From Homarus americanus (lineage: Eukaryota; Arthropoda; Malacostraca; Decapoda; Nephropidae), in assembly GCF_018991925.1 (NCBI RefSeq), contig NW_024748870.1:5410693-5474692 (forward strand): 64,000 nucleotides of DNA, read 5' to 3'. Positions 14,864 through 28,170 of the stretch are shown one piece after another. The notes below the pieces were generated by a model. That model was given only the letters and a program-made list of their open reading frames with translations. It was not told where the DNA came from and searched no databases. The number at the start of each line of letters is the position of its first letter. Positions within the stretch are counted from its first letter, which is position 1. A program made the translations under genes and the position numbers.

Positions 14864-16235
14864 ATTTATTTTATTTATTTTTTAATGTCTATTTAATTTA
14901 TCTATATTGTTCAGTCTCACTCACGTCTTGACACCTGGTTCACTCAGTAGCAGAATCATGTTTATATGAAAGCCATAATCTAAAAAGAAAAGAAAACTAA
15001 GCAATAAGACAAAAAAAAACGTAATGATACAAAAACAGAAGAAATCAGGCACAAAAGAGGATGACATATGCGAGAATTTGTAAATTTAATGAATTTCCTC
15101 TTTTAATGACAAAATTTACTTAAATACTCAACAATCATCATCCTACCCGAAACTAATTATTTCCTGTATACGTCTCGATAGATGCCACCTTTGTCACCAC
15201 AGACTATTATCTTGATGTACACTTAGTGACGAATGACGGTATAAGGAGAGATAAATTAATCAAATTGTTCAAATTCATGATGTCACCTAATCAAAGACAA
15301 ATAGATTAAAAGTTTTAGAAAAAAAAAAAAATGTTCTTTATAATCTCGTATGAGTGAAAAATAATAATCTTCTAATTTCATAATAATTTGATCAGTTTTT
15401 TCTCTGAATGCAGTAAATTACATTTTTTCAATATCAATATTTTCTTTGTTAGGTTTCAACAAGCTCATTATTAATCAAGGCATCCATAAGGAAAACATAT
15501 TAAATGACATACTAGATCAACCGAGTATTATTTCCAGCACAAACTTCTTCATCAGTTCTTGTTGGTATAGATACAGAATATGAATGGATTTTCTATAGCA
15601 CAAAACACGTAATGGTATAATTAAACGCATCACTTACAATATATCTATAGCTTCTACAAATTAATATTGTCCTCGGCTATATTAGTTGAATTCGCTCTCA
15701 ACATCAACTATTTCAAGCTTAGTATTCGCTTATGGTTATCAAATATCCAATCATAATCGGTTGTTTTACTCACTTGGATAATTAGGAATACATACTAAAA
15801 TAAGGATGACCATGTATTGATCACTGGTTGTGTTAGGCTTCACTAGAAAATAAATAGTCACTGGCACTCAAAAAACATTATCAGTCAATTCAGAAATGGT
15901 GGGCATCTGGCCTGCCAACCCGAACCACCAAAAATGCGATCAGGGAAAGGTCACAACTCCCTTTCATGTGATAGTTACATGAACGGGAGGAATTAAGCAG
16001 GTGTACTGTACGAAGTTCTAAGTACAATGTTTATTAAGGTTAGAAAACTCAGATTATATAGAACATTGAGCTACCTTGTTAACATCTAGCAGAGTGTGAT
16101 AAAAAATATGCCAGTTAGATTAAGCTTATTCAATGATAACAATTAAACATAATAAGTAAATTATTTTCATGATTCTTCTTATTATTACTCAAATGATAAT
16201 CAATATATAACATGATATATAAATCTCTATACCGT
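14860..16235. other. AT-rich non-coding DNA
   Basis: No repeat unit, element end or coding frame was recognised. A run of about 13 A occurs near 15319. The sequence near 15895-15990 is less AT-rich but shows no motif. Confidence 0.65.
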
Positions 16236-16237
16236 AT

Positions 16238-16323
<86 letters not shown>

Positions 16324-16393
16324 AAATAACAATAATAATAATAATACAAATAACAATAATAAAAATGATAATAATAATAATAATAATAATAGC

Positions 16394-16427
<34 letters not shown>

Positions 16428-16459
16428 GCAATAATAATAATAGCAATAATAATAATAGC

Positions 16460-16508
<49 letters not shown>

Positions 16509-16675
16509 TATAATAATAATAATAATAAAATAATAATATAATAATAATAAATAAATAATAATAATAGCATAATAATAATAATAATAATAATAACAATAAT
16601 AATAAATAATAATAATAATAATAATATTAATAATAATAATAATAATAATAAATAATTAATAATAGCAAAAATAAT

Positions 16676-16730
<55 letters not shown>

Positions 16731-16773
16731 GCAAAAATAATAATAATATAATAATAATAATAATAATAGCAAA

Positions 16774-16824
<51 letters not shown>

Positions 16825-16849
16825 TAATAACAATAATAACAATAATAAC

Positions 16850-16908
<59 letters not shown>

Positions 16909-16919
16909 TAGTAATAATA

Positions 16920-16958
<39 letters not shown>

Positions 16959-17105
16959 GCAATAATAATAATAGCAATAATAATAATAGCAATAATAATA
17001 ATAATAACAATAATAATAATAGCAATAATAATAATAGCAATAATAATAATAATAATAGCAATAATAGCAATAATAATAGCAATAACAATAATAATAATAA
17101 TAATA
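16236..17105. repeat. Very long compound (AAT)n array, about 870 bp
   Basis: Nearly all positions are AAT triplets. Sub-blocks contain a regular variant in which four AAT-type triplets are followed by AGC, giving a 15-bp secondary period (clear at 16426-16460 and 16955-17060). Other blocks carry ACA, GTA or AAAAAT variants. On the - strand it gives long Ile/Tyr/Leu frames that are not genes. The variant blocks show that the array grew by duplication of already mutated segments. Confidence 0.98.
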
Positions 17106-17230
17106 CGATAGACATGTATGTATCCCCCCTTCCAAGTACAAATTTTATATCGGCGAAGCCATTTGAACAAGTGCTCCTCTACTAAATTAATTTATATACA
17201 TCTTTTATTTATATTTTTGTAAACGGTTTT

Positions 17231-17257
17231 TAAATTTCGTCTCGGGAACGAAATTTA
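17231..17257. other. Perfect 10-bp hairpin with GC-rich loop
   Basis: TAAATTTCGT at 17231-17240 is complementary to ACGAAATTTA at 17248-17257, with the 7-nt loop CTCGGGA. It sits just downstream of the long (AAT)n array. Confidence 0.9.
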
Positions 17258-19692
<2,435 letters not shown>

Positions 19693-19711
19693 AATATATA
19701 TATATATATAT
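19693..19711. repeat. (TA)n flanking the palindromic element
   Basis: A short TA run directly abuts the left end of the palindromic element at 19712. Confidence 0.95.
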
Positions 19712-19873
19712 TTCATGTAAATCCACAATGAAAACGTGGATAAGATAAATCTTGATAAAATCACACGGGAAAATGGAAACAACGGAGCACCTTAGCTTTT
19801 GTCTTTATTCAAGACATCTTCAGTTGCCTCTGAAGATGTCTTGAATAAAGACGAAAGCTAAGGTGCTCCGTTG

Positions 19874-19875
<2 letters not shown>
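19712..19875. mobile_element. TA-linked palindromic element, nearly complete head-to-head copy
   Basis: The left part (19712-19823) is a complete ~113-bp unit in reverse orientation. After a 6-nt spacer (TTGCCT), the first 46 bp of the same unit follow in forward orientation (19830-19875). The arms 19778-19823 and 19830-19875 match at 45 of 46 positions. Both ends run directly into (TA)n. The forward unit begins CTGAAGATGTCTTGAATAAA, contains an AATAAA word, and is repeated at 49235, 49426, 49671, 61489 and 63865. No coding capacity exists, so it is a non-autonomous element or the end of a larger one. The resemblance of its core to Penelope-like element ends is an inference. Confidence 0.8.

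Positions 19876-19949
<74 letters not shown>
19876..19949. repeat. (TA)n flanking the palindromic element
   Basis: A TA run of about 37 units abuts the right end of the palindromic element. Confidence 0.97.
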
Positions 19950-19950
<1 letters not shown>

Positions 19951-21331
19951 GTGATTTTCATCTTTAGCTCTCTATGAAATAAGGGAAAACTTTTAAAACT
20001 GTCATGGTACTAAGATATATCACGAAAATTATTATGTAAAGGTTAAGTATAAGCAAATTTAACAACTGATCTGAAAAAGTGCACATGCAGTGGTACCGTA
20101 AGTCACAAAGGTTACCTAAGATGTTATAAAATAGCCCATTAAAACATTCTCTGTTAATTATAAAACACAGTCACAAGGTACATATCATTCTATTCCATAA
20201 TGAAATGTCGATAACGAACAGAAAATCTTATACGAGAAACAACTCCCCAAAACACATATAAACATCGTTTCTGTTTCTAAAGTTTTTACTGGTTGGGTTC
20301 TATACTTCATCGGCATTCACGGAAAATTTAATGAAAATATCTAGTGGATTTGAAACCGGGACACATACAAACACATCCACAAGTCCTGGAAATCACTATA
20401 ACTTGTGTCAGTCACTAACAATAATTTTGGTAGACGGTAAGAAGTGGTGGTAAAATATTCGGTATCTACTGCTCTCACTCTCTGACTTACCGGTACTTCA
20501 GAAAAATTTGAATTGAATTAGCAGATTAGGAAAGTATGCGGAATTGAATTGTTAATGGAAAGGAGATTTTGACAGTCAAACACGCCGAGGATCTTAGCTG
20601 AGGATGAATTTAATTTGCGCACACCGTAGACTCTGTTTATTACGGTTTTCGAAATATCTCAAAAGAAACCGTTTTCTCTTTATATAATTTTGTTTGGTGG
20701 TCAGTGTCCTCGTAAACGAACAGGATACCAAGAAATGGGTTTCGATTCTTTTCTCGCGTTTCATGTCGAAATATGTGCTGAGGGTTATATAAATATCTCC
20801 AAGGATTAACTGTTATTGTGAGTGACGAAAGATAAGAGCATGAAAAAAATAATAAGTGGATGAAACTATAAAGTTAACTTTTCCTTTTTCCTCTTTTACT
20901 TACAATAGAAATAAACTGTGAAGGGAGTTTATGGAATTGACAAACACGTATCATATGAGTTTTATTAGCGGCCATCTTTGTTTTGACCTTCCTCCCCCAA
21001 AAATGTAGTAAAATAATTTGCCAAATAATATGGTAAAATTTGCCTTTGCTTTCGTCGTCTTATTTCGTGGTTTTACAAAAAAATAAAATTATAGAAGGAA
21101 AATAAGTATAATTGTTTATTAAAAACCGGTGGTGGGAGTTTATGGTTTAATATTGGTGTTCTACTAAATTTCAGATTCTGACATTTTGACGACCTATAAC
21201 CCAAAAAATTATGTTTGACTATATGTGCCCAAGCCAAGAGGAGCTTCTCCCCCACTTAAATGATACAACCAATTTTCCCTTCTAGAGTAAGATGGCGACA
21301 AAAGATATGACTACTCGGAGAAAAGTAAATT
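19950..21331. other. Non-coding DNA
   Basis: No recognisable gene, RNA or element. A 60-codon - strand frame at 21073-21255 has no supporting signals. Confidence 0.65.
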
Positions 21332-21349
21332 TATATATATATATATATA

Positions 21350-21402
<53 letters not shown>
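21332..21402. repeat. Compound (TA)n-(AAT)n microsatellite
   Basis: TA repeats at 21332-21349 change directly into AAT repeats through 21402. Confidence 0.97.
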
Positions 21403-21403
<1 letters not shown>

Positions 21404-22871
21404 GTTATATCCATGTGGCTAAAACCGAGAAAGAATCTTGTATGATTAGAAAAACACTAAATCTCATATGGTACATCAACCTAAATATTAGCACTAATCT
21501 GTTCAAGTGATGATGTTATAATGGTTTTGTCATACAGCTAAAAATAGGGTTAAAAAAAATCTCTGTTGGGCAATTTTTAAAACGGATCTTAGTTATTGAT
21601 TAATATTTCTCTTTATAATTAGAGCGTTTTGATATGCCAATATAATATAGCTACCAAAATCTTTCGTCACACTCTTCATACACACCTTTCGTACTGTTAG
21701 AGGTAATATTGGATAATTTTCGAATGTTGTTTATGTTGTGAAATACACAATAGACCTACCTGGCTTAGTGTACAGTGTTTAAAGACCTTAGACGTTGAAC
21801 CACTTACATACACTAAAACTCTTACACATCCCATCTCTCAATAGTGTATTAATTTACTTGTTTACCCTTTCACTAATTAGGCCTGATATCTAGATATATC
21901 TAAAATATGACATATGTAATTTTATATACAGTATTTACTCTCTCATAAACTGGCATGACACATTGATTCCTTCAGTCATCCGTATATCCACATGCATTCA
22001 TATATTCGTAGTATATATATAATATTACTTTTACAAACTTTCTTATGTTCAAACAACTCTACTGCGATACATTCTCTCTTGGGATGTTTTTCTTCGAACA
22101 TATCATGCATATAACACTTATTCATTCATACTTTGGTAGCACCGTTTCTTCAGTATACCAATACCTATGTACTAACACACACAGTCATAGTCTCATGCAT
22201 ATATGACCTTACTCCAACGTCACGAAATATTACGCAAGGGATTAGCACTTTTTAATTAATATACTTTTGTGCTTTTGATAATAAATCACATTCACCAACG
22301 TATATTTATCAAAGTTCTCCCACCTGTAATCAATCTTAATTGAATAAACTGAATACATATCCAGAAGTGGATAAAAATGGCAGTACATTACAGACGTTAT
22401 CTATGAAAAATACATTAATTCTTTTAATTATACACATACAGTATAGTTCGAGACGTTTGGTGTTTGATGTAATTATTTGGATGATATATTTTACTTTATT
22501 AATATAAATTAGTACTTAGGGCTATTTTTCATTAGGTCATCATGAAATATATGTAAATGTTTATCTTACTTGTACATTTAAGATAAGTATTTGCATATCC
22601 CATACCAAATAAAAATAGAATCCCTCAATGTGAGAATATATTTCCGGTAAACCGATATGTTTTTGCTTGAGAAAATTGGCAAAGACCCACTGCAGAAAAA
22701 ACATTGTGTATTACCTTAAGATATATGGTTGAAAATCTCTTATGGTTATGTTCATCCTCAAGAGTTCTAAATTTCCTTAGCTTCTTCCTAATATATTAGA
22801 TCATCATATGTATTAACCGTTGTAATATTCTCACACCCATACAACACTATTCTCATTACACTGCAACGATG
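21403..22871. other. AT-rich non-coding DNA
   Basis: No unit or gene recognised. From about 21900 the + strand becomes pyrimidine-leaning with many CATATC/CACAC words, grading into the G-depleted tract that follows. Confidence 0.6.
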
Positions 22872-22974
22872 CCTCATAATACCCATATCACACTTCCCTT
22901 CCCTCACTTACCCATACCCTACACGCACACACCCTAACACCCCCCAAACACCCCATTCACTCACAACCTCCTCC

Positions 22975-23009
<35 letters not shown>

Positions 23010-23219
23010 AATCCCCCCACACACACACATTCCTTCCCTCTCACACACACACACACACACACACACATTCACCTCTACCACACTCCCATCTCCCTTACAC
23101 GCCCACCTTCCTTCACCTCACCTCACCTCTCATACCTCACTCCCTTACACAATCCCATTCCCTCACACAACCCCCAACTCCCCCACCCTCACACACCCCC
23201 AGCCCCTCCTCTCACAAAA
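22872..23219. repeat. G-depleted CA/CCT-rich tract with (CA)n arrays
   Basis: In 348 bp the + strand contains only three G residues (22925, 23101, 23202). It holds CA arrays at 22978-23006, 23019-23029 and 23042-23067, between stretches of CCCT, CCTCA and CCCA words. The result is a C-rich, G-free strand opposite a G-rich, C-free strand. No coding meaning is apparent. Confidence 0.95.
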
Positions 23220-25521
23220 GCTAAACTCTCATATAGCCTCATCCTTGCCGTCATGACTGTCAGGGCGGGTGGTTCATTGGCCAGGCAGTAGCAGGGTCAG
23301 GCCGGGGGTATCAGAGCACAACATATCCTTCAGTCCTGGAAATCCCAACGAATGTGCGCTGCGAGTTTCCCTAATGAATATCTATTAGTTTCAGAATGCC
23401 CTTGCTAATAACGCCGTAGTTAGTGGATCTATTCACAAACAAACCTCATTTGCCTGAGTGACAATGGGGTCCAGGTGTTTTATTTTGTTCTGGTGATTGA
23501 GAGAGTCGAGGATGAAGCTGGTCGGTCAAACAACATAAACTTATTCACGAATTTTCTTATTGAGTTAATTAGAAAAGAGTGCGGGATGTTTTTGCCTAGT
23601 CTATTATCTTTGAGTGGTGTCGTGTGCAGCGGCTGCCTAAGTTCATAATGCCAATACTGAAAATATGTTATATTTCTACCTGCTATAACGGAATTGATGA
23701 TTGATAACTCACAATTACATGTTCACCTGTTGTCTGACGAGCTCTTTGGGGTATCTCATCTCATATAAACTGTGGTGTCGGCAATTGTTTGATCATAAGG
23801 ACGGTTGCCTATGTTCAAAATGCCGTTACTGAGATATAAATTACCTTCCCATTTACTATTAAGGAAATTATGGTTGATATATTACCATTACGTCTATCTA
23901 CTGCTTCAAGGGCTGTTTGTACTGCCAGACCTAATGCAAGTTGTATTCCGGCAAACTTAGGATCTGGATAGTAGCCTAAGTTTATAATGACGTTTACCAA
24001 TACATCAGTTAGGAAGTTAAGATTATTTATATGTAATTATAAGTCTGTGCTCCTTGATGAAAAGTTCATTTTATTAAGATTTATATAAATTGTAGTTCCA
24101 GAAGACTTAAGATTTGCTGATTCACGAAATATGGATATAGCTTTGAGCCAATTATAGTGGCAATAAAGGTTACTATAACGATTAAGGCTTTGGAGTAATG
24201 GCACAATCCTTAGTAAGTTTTCTACCTCTGCAACTCCTTCGCCTTAATATTCAAGGAAGGAAATATTAATTACTCTTGAAATCCATTGGAAGATTTATAG
24301 TGTTTGTACTACATCCGTGAGTCCTAAGTACTAACACAGGGGGTATTTTCCATTTGTGTTGAATACTGGCTACTATTTAAAAAAAAGTATAGAAAATTGC
24401 TTTTATAAACAGTTAGAAAGTAACCGAAAATAGTAAAAAAAAAACATGTCTGTCGTACTTTTTGGGGTCAAGAAAAGTAAAGGTTACAAAGATAATGATA
24501 GAGGCACTTCAATGCATAAAAGAATATGAAGTCAACATATAAAGACCGGGAGTAAAGAGATACTGGGAATCGTCACTTGACAGACTAATGCTAACACCAG
24601 ATCAGAGTAGGAGAACCTACATCATGCTGCTTATGTTTATATTACAAGCAATGAAAGGTACTCACAAACCCTAAAGCAAGAGATGTGTTTGCTCGTGTAC
24701 CGTCGATCAAAGTTTGTGCAACAAATATTGGCCTGTAGACTAGCAAGGGGATTTGACGCTCTAAATATTTGCCTTCAAACGATAATGTGAACATTACTGA
24801 AAGATGCTGGCGGAAGCGTGTTCACTGGGGGGTTTGAGGAAGAAAACCTCGGGTAATTATCCCACTGAGAGAGTCTCGTTTATTTTAGTCTCCTTCAAAC
24901 ACGGGTCTAAAATTACTTGGTAAGCTCACACTTGCCATTTAGCTTTAATATTTTGTTTTCTCTTAGCAGTAAGACACAGGCAATTGTGAGAGTTGATGTT
25001 GAGGTATTTAATGTAAAAAACGGCCTTTATACAATTTTTAATATATTATCTAACTCGGTATTTTAAGTAATTTGTGAAATAATATTGATGCTGCTGGAGA
25101 AGAACCCTACCTCGATTTATTAGTAAGGGAATTATCATCAAATACTTGGGTTGAAAAGAAAGTTAGAACACAAATATATACTAAACATAACACTGATATT
25201 AATTATAACCTCTATCAGAACTACATCACCAGAAACACAATATCTACACACCAAACACAGTATCTGAGAGTGGAGGAGAACACAGCCTTGAACACTGTCA
25301 GTCAGCAGCATGTGGGAGAGAAAAACAAGGGGTGGTATACGTGTATTTGGACAAGCTGTAACTACGGCCACAGTTCCACTCCAGTAAGAAATGTTATCTT
25401 TACCGCTGTTGATGTAACCTACCACCAGGGGTAAAAAAAAAGGAAAACTTAATGACCGTCAACACAGGTATAAGTGAGAACATTTGTCTTCATCACAAAC
25501 ATTGATTTTTTTTTTGTGGTG

Positions 25522-25524
<3 letters not shown>
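23220..25524. other. Non-coding DNA
   Basis: The first 130 bp are GC-richer (23262-23330), without a reading frame. The rest is AT-rich. Frames of 61 codons (23815-24000 -) and 95 codons (25138-25425 -) have no recognisable domain. Confidence 0.55.

Positions 25525-25569
<45 letters not shown>
25525..25569 (+). repeat. (GA)n microsatellite, about 22 units
   Basis: A pure GA run. GAGA repeats can bind GAGA-type factors in arthropods, but this run has no other promoter-like context. Confidence 0.97.
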
Positions 25570-26132
<563 letters not shown>

Positions 26133-26393
26133 AAAATTTCCGACGTGTTCAGTGGGTCTTCTTATTATAAAGTAAATTATCATTACAGTCAAAGTTCTTT
26201 TCTTTGGATATCTTTCGCCTGTTCTCTTCTCCCCAGAATGCATAACATCATACCCTTAACATGTGGTGATTCCTTTGTGTTCATCCCAGGCAGAGCAAAG
26301 GTTCACCTCGCAACTACTCATCTGCCATGCAACCTCTGCTTAGTGTGAGATCCTCCTGCAATTCTGAGAGACGTCGTTTGGAAACATCTGCTT

Positions 26394-26699
26394 TACGTCA
26401 GGTCGTCGTGTGACTTTCTCTTCTATGTCAGGTCGTCGTGTGACTTTCTCTTATATGTTAGGTTCTCGTGTGACTTTCTCTTCTATGTCAGGTCGTCGTG
26501 TGACTTTCTCTTATATGTTAGGTTCTCGTGTGACTTTCTCTTCCATGTCAGATTGGCATGTGACTTTCCCTTCTATGTCAGATTATCGTGTGACTTTCTC
26601 TCATATGTCAGGTCGTTAGGGGGTTTTCTCTTCCATGTCAGATTGTTATGTGACTGACTTTCTCCTTTATGTCAAGTCATCACGTAACTTTCTCTCACC
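26394..26699 (+). repeat. 30-bp minisatellite, about 10 copies, with a 60-bp higher-order period
   Basis: Unit consensus contains TATGTCAGGTCGTCGTGTGA followed by CTTTCTCTTC. From 26424 two unit types alternate: one with GTCAGGTCGTC and one with GTTAGGTTCTC. This gives a 60-bp dimer repeated twice with almost no change, and outer units are more diverged. The unit is a multiple of three, so an open frame (26410-26619, 69 codons, 10-residue period) runs through it. I regard the frame as a by-product because there is no signal peptide, no splice context and outer units carry stops. Confidence 0.95.
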
Positions 26700-26752
26700 C
26701 ATTGGACAACAGGTAACTACACTGTTACTTTTACTTTCTGCCCCCCCTTGTT

Positions 26753-26755
<3 letters not shown>

Positions 26756-26813
<58 letters not shown>
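26756..26813. repeat. (CT)n microsatellite, about 28 units
   Basis: A pure CT run followed by CCTCCCTC. Confidence 0.98.
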
Positions 26814-26816
<3 letters not shown>

Positions 26817-26945
26817 CCTCTTAATGGTATTTTTACCTCCTATTCTTTCCTTTTTTCACACCTTTACTTCAGTTACACAACAAAATCTCATCCATTCAGC
26901 ACCTGGGTAAGGTGTAAGCCTCTTCACTTGTTTATATGTATTAGA

Positions 26946-27412
26946 TACGAGAGTGGGGGTAGAAGATAGGGCAGGAAGAGGGGGAGAGAGAGAGAGGAGA
27001 AGATGGGGGATTAGAATTAGAGAGAGGAGGTGGATTGTGAGGAAAAGAGCAAAATTAGGAAGAGGAGGAGGGGAAGAGGGGGGGTAAGCTAAATAAAGAA
27101 GAAAAAGAGAGGCGAGATGAAGGAGAAAAAGAAGGAGCGAAAATTTAGAAAAATGGGATAAATCAAAAAGAGGAAGGGAGGAGACAATAAAAAGGAAGAA
27201 GGGAAGGAAGGAAGTGACAAAGTAGAAGGACAGAGAAGAGAGGCAAGTAAGTGACATAAAGGAAGAAAAGGGGAGGAAGAAGGGATAAAAGTGAGACAAG
27301 TGAAAAAGTGGAGAGGGAGTGGGAGAAAGAAAAGTTTAAGGGCAAGGGGAAGGAGGGAAGGAGGGGGGAGGGAGGGAGGTGATAAAAGGAAAATGAAGGA
27401 GAAAAAGAAAAT
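26946..27412 (+). repeat. Polypurine tract, about 470 bp
   Basis: The + strand is almost entirely A and G (GGA, GAA, GGGAGG and AAAGAAG words). Only occasional C and T interrupt it. Long - strand frames rich in Ser, Leu, Phe and Pro (26856-27299, 27163-27417) are the mirror of this bias and are not genes. It resembles a decayed GA/GGA/GAA mixed microsatellite. Confidence 0.9.
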
Positions 27413-27855
27413 ATCATAACTTTTGGCTTATAATTTTCCTGTCATGCAAATTTATCAGTACTGTCTAATTAAACCTTAAGTGACAGTAACCAGTTGTCCT
27501 TTGTTAATTTACAACAAAAATTCCCATCACAAATTATATCGGGCTAAAATACCTATTTTATAATCCAATAATCGTCATTACAGAATCTCCATAGGTGTTT
27601 TTTATTGTAAGAATTATCTTGTTGTCAACGTCATCAATTTTCTTTCTGGGAGTTGACACCAACCTCCCCTCCGCCCTTCTCCAGCCATGACTGTGTTCTC
27701 TGGCAGACTCGGGCAAACTCCTTGACATTCCTGTTCTGGGAGAGAGAGAGAGACGTCTTAGACGTGGTTTCTCGCTCACTACTGCAGCATATAATCACAG
27801 GGAAACTTCCTTCTATAGTAGTTGTTTCCTAGAGGTGTTTCTGATTCAACTTAAC
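27413..27855. other. Non-coding DNA leading into the minisatellite
   Basis: A (GA)6 occurs at 27739-27752. From about 27650 the sequence carries CTCC(T/C)-rich words at roughly 60-70 bp spacing (27650, 27715, 27805) that may be the most diverged units of the array that follows. Confidence 0.5.
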
Positions 27856-28170
27856 AACTCCTTTAAGGGTGGGAGGCCCGAGATGTGGCTCCTCCTCTGG
27901 TCTGTTACAGACCCTGGGACTCCTCCTCTTGGAGTGGGAGGACCTAAGACGTGATCTTTCCTCCAATCTTTTATCACAAACACCCAAAAACACCTCCGCC
28001 AGGAACGGAAATTCCCTTAAGGGAGGGTGCTCCTCCAATCCTGTACCTCACATAACCCCAGGAACACCTCCTCTAGAAGTGGGTGGCCCCTTGACGTGCT
28101 TCTCCTCCACTCCAGCGTTACAAACTCCGAGGAACAGCTCCTCCGGGAATAGGGCGCCCCCGGATGAGAG
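27856..28170 (+). repeat. Degenerate GC-rich minisatellite, unit about 63-74 bp, 5 copies
   Basis: Units begin A(A/C)(A/C)CTCCT near 27856, 27919, 27990, 28064 and 28134. Each continues with a G-rich stretch (for example GGAGTGGGAGGACC), a GACGTG-like word, TCCTCCA(A/C)TC and a CAC/ACA-rich end. The + strand frame 27869-28303 (144 codons) crosses it and reads as loosely repeated Ser/Pro/Leu-rich sequence. Because the unit length is not a constant multiple of three, selection on that frame is unlikely. Confidence 0.8.

Noticed and set aside
16130..17170. Very long open frames (up to 346 codons) on the minus strand
   Set aside because: They are poly-Ile, poly-Tyr or poly-Leu translations of the (AAT)n array and have no coding meaning.
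26856..27417. Minus-strand Ser/Leu/Phe/Pro-rich frames of 84-147 codons
   Set aside because: They mirror the polypurine bias of the + strand. Overlapping open frames in two phases show that the openness comes from composition.
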